Shown here: positions 22,467 to 33,265 of the stretch, in pieces
Layout: each line of letters starts with the position of its first letter
How positions within the stretch are numbered: position 1 is the stretch's first letter
The notes under the pieces: model-generated
The model's database searches: none
What the model was told of the DNA's origin: nothing
The model's input: only the letters and a program-made list of their open reading frames with translations
Translations under genes and position numbers: made by a program
Assembly: GCF_023898315.1 (NCBI RefSeq)
Contig: NC_064621.1
Coordinates: 124,285,521 to 124,349,520 of the forward strand
Source: Schistocerca nitens
Taxonomy: Eukaryota > Arthropoda > Insecta > Orthoptera > Acrididae
Direction: 5' to 3'
DNA length: 64,000 bases

Positions 22467-25127
22467 CTAACCTCTTCCGCATTTTTTAATTAAATTTTTA
22501 CGTTTTGCAGTGTTTGGTGGCCTAATTTCTACTCCTCTTTCTAAGTACCCTTGACCGTTGGCATTTTGATTCCTAAATCCATATCCGCCACTGTGTGAGT
22601 GTCCATTACCATTACCATTTCGGTACCAATTATTCTGGTTATCGTTTCTATGCCAATTGTCTCCATTGTGCCACTGTCCTTGTCTGTGAAATTGCCTGAA
22701 ATTATTGGTGTTAGGATTACGATTATTATTGGAATATCCGTTCCTAGTCCTCCTTTTGTTGTTCCCTTTCCTTTCTTTTTTCTTTCACCTCGTCTTCTTT
22801 AAACATAAATTCAAGTTGCCTTCAAACCTCTTTGAATTCTTCGGTATTTTCGTTTTTTCCTGCTGTTCCCTGTTGATACTTTATCGGTAATTTCATTCTA
22901 CACAGACGTATTAGCTCTCCGTTACTGTATGGTTTGTCTAGGCATCGATTCTTTTTGTCCATTATATCAAAGAATTTTACCACGCTTTTCTCTCCTGAGT
23001 TTTCATATGGTGTCATCTGAAGTAACTCGCATTTAATTTTGTTTTGCGCCTCCTTGGACCAATATCTTTCGAGAAATGCTGTTCTGAACTGTAGGTAAGA
23101 CGTACAGGTAGCCGCGATCTTTTGCATCACCTTTGCTACTGCCCGTGACATGTGTGCACAAATGAAATCAAGTTTGTGAGCTACGCTCCAGTGGTTTGGT
23201 AAGCCTACTTGAAACTGGTCGATGAATGTGCGTGCATGCAAGCTACCGCCTTCTTCCTTGAAATGTTGAAATTTTCTAACTGTAAGGAAGTAGTCTGTAT
23301 CATATCTACTCATAAATCCGGTTTGTGGCTGATTCATGGACTCAAATAATCTGCCACTGCTTGTGTCGTCGTGTTTATTCTCTGGTAATCTACTGCATGT
23401 CTGCCTATTCTCAATTTCCTGACTCATATCCGCGTCATATCGTATCATTGGTAAACAAAAGTGTTGTTCGTGTGTTTCTACTCTCGTCGTTCGTGGTATA
23501 GTACCTGTGCTGCTATTACGTTGTGTCATTGGATTTACTGGTTCAGTTACCTGTCTTACGATTGGTATCGGCTGAATGTATGTGTTCCGTTTTTATGGGT
23601 ACTATGCCTGGTCCTGTGGCATGTCATGTATTTCTTTAATCGGGGTTTTCTGTTTCGATTTCTGCGCGAGTGTTACGTCTAGCCTTGGTTCGACTTGAAC
23701 TTTCTTAGACGGCGCGTGTTCGTGTATGGAATAATGCTTGACGCGTCAGTTGTTTCGCTACAGGTGTAATCGGTCTCGATCTTTTCTTCGACGGTTTGTA
23801 TCAACTCTGTTCGAAGCTTTTCAAACTGATCTCTGTTTTTAAGTTCTATTTTATTAATCCGCTGATCATAGTTTTTCAGTGCAACCTTTGCGACCTTGCT
23901 TTGAATTGCTTGTTCTTCCGTAATTTGTATTGTTGTTCGAGTGGCTTTTTTCGTAAAACGTTCCACCTTTTTGTCAACTTTTACGATGTCCAATTGGACC
24001 TTGTCCACGTCAGTGCGTAATTGCTGCTGACCTTGTGTTAGTACCTGAATTCTTTCTCTAGATTCTTTCACGTCTTTGTTTATTTGAGTGATCCGACTAT
24101 CAATTCTGGCGATCCCTTCTTCCATCTGGATTTTGACCTGTTGGATCTGTGTCTTAATCTCTTGTCTCAAGTTCTGATTATCCTGTTGGATCTGTGTCTT
24201 AATAGCCTGATTATCCTGTTTCAATTCCTGATACTGTTTTGTCATCTGTGTAATAATATTATTAATACCCTGATTCTGTTTCGTCACACTAGCGTTCATT
24301 TTTTGTAACATCTCCATGATCGTGTCCTGTCCTGTAACACTACCTTCTGCTGAACTATGTATTCTCGATCTATTGTTGTCTACTCGGTCAGTTACGTCGT
24401 TTACTGGGCTATGCTGTGGCGTTTCTAAGTTTGATAACTGCAATAACCCGTGCTGTCTGTGTTGAGGACTAGTTGCGTTTGTCATTGAACCATTACGTGG
24501 CGCAAACACCTCCGCATTCTGCCATCTCTGTTGTGTATGTTTTGTGTTTGTAGGTACAGTTGCGTCTGTTACGGAACCTTTTCGTGGCGCTCGTAGCTCC
24601 GCAAAATTCTGTGTCTGCTGTTGGGTCATATTTGGAATGTGTACGATAGGTTCGACGTATTCTAAATGTTTCCCCTCTTCCTCACAGTCTACTTCTCTTT
24701 GAACGTTAGCTAACTGCCGGTTCATTGACTGTATTGACGCGTATTCTGTCCCTGAATATGCGGCAAACAAACGCGTTTCCTGTGCTCGTTTCGCTTCTAA
24801 TCTTTGCCATTTCCTACGTGAGCTATCTATTTCTGGCTCAGAATGTGCCCTACTTGGAATTTCATATTCTGGAAATTCGATGTTCTCATCCCTTCGATTC
24901 CCATCTGTCTGATCTGTCTCAATTTTCTCCCAGTCTAACTGAGCCTGCTGATTCTGCAGCTCCCCGACTGTCCTATTCCCTGATTCACCGTCTGTCCTAT
25001 TTTCAGGTTCACCTTCTCTCCTACTGTCAATAAGCTCGTTTACTTGCTGTCTATCTAGTTGATTCTCCTCCATCTTGTCTACTTGCTGTCTCTCACGCAA
25101 CCTTTTGGCTTGTGCTCTCGTTAACAT
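22467..25127 (-). pseudogene. Gag of a gypsy-like LTR retrotransposon, frame-broken
   Basis: The likely start is the second Met of the open frame (25127, MLTRAQAKRL). The first segment (25127-23679) is Gln/Asn-rich and holds a long coiled coil (heptads of QDNQ, KTQIQQ, VDKV type at about residues 270-430), then stops. A second segment (23529-22822) is a retrotransposon capsid-like domain: FIDQFQVGLPNHWSVAHKLD, LQFRTAFLERYWS, KSVVKFFDIM. A third frame to a stop at 22467 is an Asn/Arg/Gly-rich nucleic-acid-binding-like tail (NNNRNPNTNN, NWHRNDNQNNWY) without CCHC knuckles. At least two frame breaks. Gag would form the particle packaging element RNA. The ORF is near the 5' LTR as expected. Confidence 0.8.
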
Positions 25128-25585
25128 GGAAATTCTTTCAACACACCACAATCCTATCTACAAAACGTTACGACCACTTAGCAGTTGGTTGAACCAACAA
25201 CAACGACAACGTCGTGACTTCTCGGCTAATGTTCTGTCTGCTCTGCTACAGTCTCCAATCTCCACCTGTGCGCTTGCAAAAGAAAAATGTTATTTCTTAA
25301 TTCTAATTTATGTGCTGCTGCGTCACACTGCGTCTGTGCGTCACTCTGCGTCTGTGCCCATCACCTGAAAATTCTATGCCCTAACAGTTACACAAGATTA
25401 GTAACAAAAAATGCAAAATTTTTCAACACAATAACACACGCCCTTTTCCCTACAATTCTGCTTCCTTCACTACCTCTATCTATTCTGATCGCAATCTTTA
25501 CAAATGGCTATTTAATACATGAAAGAAAGTTCTTCAAAGTGCTACTGCTGCGACCTGCCATACCTAACTATCCTGACACTTTCCT

Positions 25586-25724
25586 ATCATGGTAGCTTAC
25601 CTATTTTAACTATCCTGGCAGTTTACCTATTTTATGTATCCTGGCTGTTTACCTATTTTACCTATCCTGGCAGTTTACTTATTTTACCTATCCTGGCAGT
25701 TTACCTATTTTACCTATCCTGGCT
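25586..25724. repeat. 26-bp tandem repeat next to the primer binding site
   Basis: cctggca/cctggct recurs at 25614, 25640, 25666, 25692 and 25718, an exact 26-bp period (unit cctggcagtttacctatttt plus acctat). About 5.5 units. It sits in the element's leader between the PBS and gag. Confidence 0.92.
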
Positions 25725-25733
25725 GGGTCGCCA
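25716..25733 (-). other. Putative primer binding site of gypsy-like element
   Basis: On the element strand TGGCGACCCAGCCAGG follows the LTR end by one base. TGGCGAC-type starts are usual for tRNA-primed insect gypsy elements. The tRNA was not identified. Confidence 0.6.
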
Positions 25734-25734
25734 T

Positions 25735-27409
25735 TTTCTGAGTGCATGTGGGGTTGATCTATTATTCTGTTATTCTGTGCAACGGATTAATCTGAGATGT
25801 ACCCTTTACCCTGTGGCTCCTGCAAGATGCAATTTCCACCCCCACACTACTACAGAAGTCTGACGGATGCTCCTAATGTTCTCCTAAAGAGAAATGCCTG
25901 AAGAACTTTCAGCAATAAATATCTTCTGGAGTCGTCTGCTGTAAGGAAATGACACAAAAATTCACAAAATTTCTTACATAACTAGTGGGATACTTGGGTA
26001 CTGGAGTAGTGCTAGGTAGTGTAAGAAAAACATGAATCTAACGAAAGTTATTATTTATTTTGCAAAAATTCTGAGAAATCACAATGACACTTTTAGTTAT
26101 GAATTGAACAAGTTATATCCTGGTGCTTTTCGGAATGTGCAGTTACCTTTCAAGGATAGGATTCCTAATGAAATTTCTATACAAAGTTTAAGATGCTTGT
26201 TGCCTTGGCAGAATGGCTCAGAGGCGCGCCTACTCAACTTGAATAATTATCCTTTAGAATGTTGTTAGGTATGATCGAGGCTGTCACGTGTGAAATGCAG
26301 TGAAGTGTACTGTTGTGGAGGAAATATGGAGCTCACAATAGCTGTAGTGCACAATACCATAAGCTGCGATGACTGCTGTCTGCGCCACTCGTTCCTGACA
26401 AATCAGATAACTCTCGTTCTATCTGGATTGACCTTCACCAATCAAACTCTCCCTATGCCTTGATGAAGTCAAGGATTCCTATTCACCCCTAGTCTAACTA
26501 TTGGCGTGGTACACCGGTCAGATAACCAGTCCACCGCGATGCCATTCAAAATTCGCTCACAGGCGTTTAACTATGTCTGTTCACACTGCACAATAAGTGT
26601 GTCGGCCGACACAGTGAACAACGCTTAATCACAAGGACTCAATATAGAGTATCACTTCGATTCGCTCTCGACAGAGGTGCTCTCCCAGTGAAGTACTGAG
26701 GAGAGACTTGTTCCTCGCTCTTTCAAGTACACATACGAGCGCGCACGCTCTCGTTACGTGTTCTCGCTCCAAGGGCGACAACGGAACGGTGCCTCTCCAC
26801 GCCAGACATGAAGGGGTATATCTTTCGGTCTCTTCCATTATTCCTTCAGCTCAAGGCATCAGAAATATCGTCCGCCAATCAGCATTGCTTTTCTAAAACA
26901 GGAGAATGACGTTTCGTTTAAGGCGACCAATCCGGAAATTTGTAGCTTTGGCATTTGGCATTTGCTATCTCCCTGTGAAAATCTATGAAACTGCGTGCTA
27001 TGTGTAAAGAATGTGTAGACTGACCGCTCCCACACAATGTAGCGGAATTTGCTTTTAAGCCGAACACGGGGTTGTTGCCCCTTTCACTCAGGCCCACACT
27101 GTCCACTACGGGCGGTCAGCGGCCGACATGGGCTGGGTCGTCCTCTGAAGGGCCTGGAGTCCCGCTGTGCGACCTCTCTCCCGAACTAAAAGCCTCTGTG
27201 ACCGTCGTGTCTGGAATTTATGTGTGCACGCCAGCCTCGGGTATTTCAACCACGGTTCGCTCACTTGTCAATTGCATATCGTTTACATGAATTCATAAAA
27301 CATTGACTTTATCTTATCGAGTTTGGGTTCGAATGAAGCATCTTGATGTGTGGAATATGATTGTGAAGGCGGAAAATGTAAGCAATGAAGGAGACCGTGA
27401 CGTCTTACA
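25735..27409 (-). mobile_element. Right (5') LTR of gypsy-like element
   Basis: Inner 380 bp match 19050-19429 (inverted) and outer 213 bp match 20171-20358 (direct), so this is the partner LTR. Its middle, about 26113-27196, is absent from the left copy, through either a nested insertion here or loss during the inversion there. On the element strand it starts TGTAAGAC at 27409. The 4-bp target duplication ACAG lies at 27410-27413 and, after undoing the inversion, at 19430-19433. Confidence 0.8.
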
Positions 27410-27744
27410 ACAGAAGAATGCTGAAGATGAGATTGGTAGATCACATAACTAATGAGGAGGTATTGAATAGAACTGGGGAGTAGTTTGTGGCACAACTTGA
27501 CTAGAAGAAGGGATCGATTGGTAGGACATGTTCTGAGGCATCAAGGGATCACAAATTTAGAATTGGAGAGCAGCGTGGAGGGTCAAAATCCTAGAGGGAG
27601 ACCAAGAGATGAATACACTAAGCAGATCAGAAGGATGTAGGCTACAGTACGTGCTGGGAGATGAAGCAGCTTGCACAGGATGCAGTAGCATGGAGAGCTG
27701 CATCAAACCAATCTCAGGACTGAAGACCACAACAACAACATTAT
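27410..27744 (+). mobile_element. RTE-type LINE, right piece (3' end)
   Basis: Continues the LINE codons broken at 19434: gaagaatgctgaagatgag encodes RRMLKM after ...WCY. It runs to the family 3' terminus gactgaagaccacaacaaca. Several stops relative to the copy at 36170-36510. Confidence 0.9.
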
Positions 27745-28126
27745 TTTTGTATTGTAATTTCATGTACTGACACGTTCCATGACCTTGGAGATTTTCTCCT
27801 CAATTTGGTCCTATGAAACTTGATGTGTAAATAAAGGATAAGTAAAATTTTGAAAGACTATTGGTGGTTCCAGATATAGCACGCAACATCAAAACAACAG
27901 TGGAACGCCGATTCAGAACTGTTCCTATAACATTGTTTAACATAGCTCAAAGTGGTACTTCTACATGTAACTAATGTTACAGTAAACGCACTTCACATTC
28001 AATAAGCTTGTTACAGGTCATGGATCAAGATTATGGTGAGTTAATCATGACAAGTTTACACCTCAACTGTTCTATTTAGTCACCCATATATCACTGTCCA
28101 AGAGCTGAACTCCGTTCATGAGTAAC
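27745..28126. other. Unannotated spacer
   Basis: No recognised feature. Confidence 0.35.
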
Positions 28127-28263
28127 TACACTACTGGCCAGTAAAATTGCTACACCAAGAAGAAATGCAGATGGTAAAAGGGTATTCATTGGACAAATAT
28201 ATTATACTAGAACTGACATGTGATTACATTTTCACGCAGTTTGGGTGCATAGATCCTGAGAAA

Positions 28264-29531
28264 TCAGTACCCAGAACGACCACCTCTGGCCGTAATAACG
28301 GCCTTGATACGCCTGGGCATTGAATCAAACAGAGCTTGGATGGAGTGTACAGGTACAGCTGCCCATGCAGCTTCAACACGATACCACAGTTCATCAAGAG
28401 TAGTGGCAAATGGTTCAAATGGCTCTGAGCACTATGGGACTTAACAGCTATGGTCATCAGTCCCCTAGAACTTAGAACTACGTAAACCTAACTAACCTAA
28501 GGACATCACACAACACCCAGCCATCACGAGGCAGAGAAAATCCCTGACCCCGCCGGGAATCGAACCCGGGAACCCGCGCGTGGGAAGCGAGAACGCTACC
28601 GCACGACCACGAGATGCGGGCGTCAAGAGTAGTGACTGGCGTATTGTGACGAGCCATTTGCTCGTCCACCATTGAAAAGACGTTTTCAGTTGGTGAGAGA
28701 GCTGGAGAATGTGCTGGCCAGGGCAGCAGTCGAACATTTTCTGTATCCAGAAAGGCCCGTACAGGACCTGCAACATGCGGTCGTGCATTATCCTGCTGAT
28801 ATGTAGGGTTTCGCAGGGATCGAATGAAGGGTAGAGCCACGGGTCGTAACACATCTGAAATGTAACGTCCGCTGTTCAAAGTGCCGTCAGTGCGAACAAG
28901 AGTTGACCGAGACGTGTAACCAATGGCACCCCACACCATCACGCCGGATGATACGCCAGTATGGCGATGACGAATACACGCTTCCATTGTGCGTTCACGA
29001 CGATGTCGCCATACACGGATGCGACCATCATGATGCTGTAAACAGAACCTGGATTCATCCGAAAAAATGACGTTTTGCCATTCGTGCAGCCAGGTTCGAC
29101 GTTGAGTACACCATCGCAGACATTCCTGTCTGTGATGCAGCGTCAAGGGGTACCGTAGCCATGGTCTCCGAGCTGATAGGTCATGCTGCTGCAAACTTCA
29201 TCGAACTGTTCGTGCAGATGGGTGTTGTGTTGCAAACGTCTCCATCTGTTGACTCAGGGATCGAGATGTGGCTGCACGATCCGTTACAGCCGTGTGGATA
29301 AGATCCCTGTCATCTCGACTATTAGTGGTACGAGGCCATGGGGATCCAGCACGGCGTTCCGGATTGCGCTCCTGAACCCACCGATTCCATATCCTGCTAA
29401 GTCATCGGATCTCGACCAACGCGAGCAGCAATGTCGCGATACGATAAACCGCAATCGCGATAGGCTACAATCCGACCTTTATCAAAGTCGCAAACGTGAT
29501 GGTACGCATTTCTCCTCCTTACACGAGGCAT
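28264..29531 (-). pseudogene. Tc1-like transposase, interrupted
   Basis: Starts at 29531 (MPRVRRRNAYHH, then a helix-turn-helix-like FDKGRIVAYRDCGLSYRDIA), hits an in-frame stop near residue 45, and changes frame before 29194. The catalytic part is readable: NVIFSDESRF (first D), YQQDNARPH (second D), WPAHSPALSPTENVF (E). A SINE at 28406-28622 splits the C-terminus, which resumes and ends with a stop at 28264. The DDE residues survive but the product cannot be made. Confidence 0.88.
28406..28622 (-). mobile_element. tRNA-SINE with Gly-like head, inside Tc1-like transposase
   Basis: Same head type as 16427-16644. Perfect 12-bp duplication tcaagagtagtg at 28394-28405 and 28623-28634, both copies derived from transposase coding sequence. 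Confidence 0.95.
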
Positions 29532-29764
29532 CACAACATCGTTTCACCAGGCAACGCCGGTCAACTGCTGTTTGTGTATGAGAAATCGGTTGGAAACGTT
29601 CCTCATGTGAGCACGTTGTATGTGTCGCCACAGGCGCCAACCTTGTTTGAATGCTCTGAAAAGCTAATCATTTGCATATCACAGCATCTTCTTCTTGTCG
29701 GTTAAATTTGACGTCTGTAGCACATCGTCTTCATAGTGTAGCAATTTTAATGTCCAGTAGAGTA

Positions 29765-30792
29765 ATTATGCCACGAAACCTCTGTAGCAATTAATGTGCA
29801 GCTTAATTACTTGCACTACAAGAAAACGAAACGTTATAATATTCATTGCTTCTCTGACGACCACCAGTTATGGAGAAATTGCTTTCACATAGAGTGAAGA
29901 CTCATAAAGTTCATAGTTACAAATTGTCTTGTGTTGTCAAATTAACTGTAGAAACAAATGTCTATAAATGTTCCGCCTCTTTCTATAACAAGTCTGTGAA
30001 ACATTTTCAGCTAACCAGAATTAGATGTGCTAGAGCCTATAGTTACAGCGTAAACGTTTTGTATGATTTGACAACTGCAAATAGGTACATGCTGACGTGT
30101 GAACATTTGAGTAGGCCAGTGCCCTGGACTGCCGCCAGCACTCCCACAATTCTGCCAACACTTGCGGCTGGCTGGCCACGCGCAATACGTGGCTCCAGAT
30201 AACACCCCGCGGCCGCTGGTCCTTTTGGCATGCTCTGACGTCATCGCTGTTAATTTACGCCACTGTCAGCTGCTCCCACTCACTCCTGAATACCGCCTGG
30301 GGCGGAGGTGTTTCGCACGCCCCCAGTGTCGATGAATGGTCGGGGCTGCTCGGAGGTAGCGGGTGTCGATGAATGGTCGGGGCTGGTCTGAACAGGTAGC
30401 GCGCCTATGAGTCGGCGCCCTTCAGCTGCCGCCGTAAGCCGCCTTGTCGTCCCTTATCCCGCATGAGTCTTTCACACCACATACATAGACATCAGGACAC
30501 AAGCTTAACCTAACTTCCTTATGCTAACTCTTGAGTTTTAGTACATACTGAATATTAAAAGTCGTAGCCACTTATCACGGAAGTTTGCAGTGATAACAAA
30601 AACATCAACTCAGAAAAGAATCCTAAGCTAGTTTACACGAATGAAAATTGAATGACCTCCTGTTAAATGACTTTACAAAACGGGAGGAAACGTTATACAA
30701 AACTTAATACTATTAACATAGAAATATTGTAACTCAAGATTGCCTTAGCTACCACATTAAATGAATTTACTCATGATTGAGGTGCCAAGAAG
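29765..30792. other. Spacer with a short GC-rich tandem duplication
   Basis: Mostly unrecognised. A 37-bp unit (gtgtcgatgaatggtcgggg) is duplicated at 30326 and 30363. Confidence 0.45.
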
Positions 30793-30803
30793 GAATATAC
30801 ACT

Positions 30804-31004
30804 GCCGGCCGGAATGGCCGTGCGGTTCTAGGCGCTACAGTCTGGAGCCGAGCGAGCGCTACGGTCGCAGGTTCGAATCCTGCCTCGGGCATGGATGTGT
30901 GTGATGCCCTTAGGTTAGTTAGGTTTAATTAGTTCTAAGTTCTAGGGGACTGATGACCTCAGAAGTTAAGTCGCATAGTGCTCAGAGCCATTTGAACCAT
31001 TTTT
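30804..31004 (+). mobile_element. tRNA-SINE at the edge of a Tc1-like transposon
   Basis: Leu/Ser-headed SINE with perfect 11-bp duplication gaatatacact at 30793-30803 and 31005-31015. The target includes the first 4 bp of the neighbouring Tc1-like element, so the SINE is the younger insertion. Confidence 0.94.
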
Positions 31005-31011
31005 GAATATA

Positions 31012-32248
31012 CACTATGTGATCAAAAGTATCCGGACACCCCCAAAACATACGTTTTTCATATTAGCCGCATTGTGCTGTCACCTACTGCCAGGTACTCC
31101 ACATCAGCGACCTCAGTAGTCATTAGACGCCATGACAGAGCAGAATGGGGCGTTCCGCGGAAATCACAGACTTCGAACGTGATCAGGTGACTGGGTATCA
31201 CTTGTGTCATACGTCTGTACGCGAGAATTCCACACTCCTAAATGTCTCTAGGTCCACTGTTTCTGATGTGATAGTGAAGTGGAAACGTGAAGGGACACGT
31301 ACAGCACAAAAGCGTACAGACTGACCTCATCTGTTGACTGACAGTGACCGCCGACAGTTGAAGATGGTCGTAATGTGTAATAGGCAGACATCTATCTAGA
31401 TCATCACACAGGAATTCCAAACTGCATCAGGATACACTGCAAGTACTATGACAGTTAGGCGGGAGGTGAGAAAACTTGGATTTCATGGTCGAAGGGCTGC
31501 TCATAAACCACACATCATGCCAGTAAATAGCAAATGACGCCTCGCAAGTTGTTAGGAGGGTAAACATTGAACGATTAAACAGTGGAAAAACGTTGTGTGG
31601 AGTGACGAATTTCGTTACACGATGTGGCGATCCGATGGCAGGGTGTGGTTACGGCGAATGCGCGGTGAACATCATCTGCCAGCGTGCGTAGCGCCAATAG
31701 TAAATTTCGGATGCGGTGGTGTTGTCGTGGTCGTGTGTTTGATCGAGGGGGCTTTCACCCCTTGTTGTTTTGCGTGCCACTATCACAGCACAGGCCTACA
31801 TTGCTGTTTTAAGCACCTTCTTGCTTCCCACCATAGAAGAGCAATTCAGAGATGGCGACTGCATCTTTCAACACGCTCGAGCACCTGTTGATAATGCACG
31901 GCCTGTGGCGGAGTGGTTACACGACAATAACATCCCTGTGATGGACTGGCCTGCACAGAGTCCTGACCTGAATCCTATAGAATACCTTCGGGATGTTTTG
32001 GAACGCCGACTTCGTGCCAGGCCTCACCGACCGACATCGATGCCTCTCAGTGCAGCACTCCACGGAGAATGGGCTGCCATTTCCCAAGAAACCTTCCAGC
32101 ACCTGACTGAACGTATGCCTGCGAGAGAGTAAGCTGTCATCAAGGCTAAGGGTGGGCTAACACCATATTGAATTCAAGCATTACCGATGGAGGGCTCCAC
32201 GAACTTTCATTTTCAGCCGGGTAAACGGATACTTTTGATGGCGTAGTG
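31012..32248 (+). mobile_element. Tc1-like transposon 2 (decayed)
   Basis: Inverted ends CACTATGTGATCAAAAGTAT and (right, reverse complement) CACTACGCCATCAAAAGTAT, flanked by TA at 31010-31011 and 32249-32250. 1237 bp. The termini resemble a widespread insect Tc1-like family. Confidence 0.92.
31132..32132 (+). pseudogene. Tc1-like transposase, frame-broken
   Basis: Start codon at 31132 (MTEQNGAF). Stops and frameshifts follow. Readable catalytic region: VVWSDEFRY-like first D near 31595, an altered second motif (expected QDNAPxH, here FQHARAPVDNARP), and WPAQSPDLNPIEYLRD with the third acidic residue. Ends MPARE and stop at 32130-32132. Confidence 0.85.
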
Positions 32249-32250
32249 TA

Positions 32251-33265
32251 TATAAATACTTTACATAAATAGGTGCCACTAATATGGTACAGACCTCCGT
32301 GCTTCCTGCGATAACCTCAAGAGAGGCTCAAACATTACATCAGCAAGAACGTGAGGAGAACCGGTTTTCTGCGTTCTGGGGAATTCTTGTTCAAGAAATT
32401 GGTATTTGCCACCACAACAATTCAGATTACCCTCGTCAGTAACCATCTTATGGTTACGTTCTCAGACATGCATGATAATTAAGAAGTCCGTGAATTATCT
32501 TCAGTTATTGACATAAAAGTTTATGCAATTGAAATCGTAATTTACAGTTACCCATGTTACGGTGGCTAAACAGAAGTAACACGTGATTCTGTATATAATA
32601 ACACCATTACAAGAAGATCAAGCATTCCAAGTATCCTTTACTCCTACTACTGATAGGCGTGGAATGTCTTTATGCATCGAATAATGTAAGGAAAACATTT
32701 GACTTGAAAGAGACACGTGATTCCTTCGTCTGAGTAACAAAAAAGGAAACAAATTAATGGAACTGCATATTACCTTTCATCACACCAAGACTCCACACAA
32801 GGTCTTTCTGCCGGTCATCTCAGCTTCCTTTTCGTTACATCAAAGAACTGACTCGCCCATGTTTAGATCAGCTGATTGTTTGGTTGTCAACATCTCTATT
32901 CCTGCTCTATCATACAAGTAAGATTCTTTACATTCCTCCAAGGTTCAACGTCTCTAACGTCTTTCAATTAGTCTAGTTGGTAATAAGTTATCTCTCAAAA
33001 TGAAAACAACACACAGATTTTTCACACATCACATTCCCATTCATTCTAAACACAGTCAAAATAAATTCTCTTAGACTTTCCATATATAAGTTATCATACT
33101 GTAGTACAGGTAATTTAAGAGACAATTGTTGGATACTCCCTGTATTCAATGCAGATATTTCCTTGTTCCCACTGGATCAAAGGACCGTCTATCCTTGAAT
33201 TCTTTCTCTGGGAAGCATAATTTCTGTTGAATTATTTTCTTTCTCGAGGCTACTCAGATTCGCCC
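32251..33265. other. Unannotated spacer
   Basis: No recognised feature. Confidence 0.35.

Larger units (their letters stand above)
28129..29762 (-). mobile_element. Tc1-like transposon 1 (decayed, SINE inside)
   Basis: Terminal inverted repeats beginning CACTACTGGCCAGTAAAATT on the left and, reverse-complemented, CTCTACTGGACATTAAAATT on the right (24 of 27 positions identical). Flanked by TA at 28127-28128 and 29763-29764. Without the nested SINE and its duplication the element is about 1.4 kb. Confidence 0.93.
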
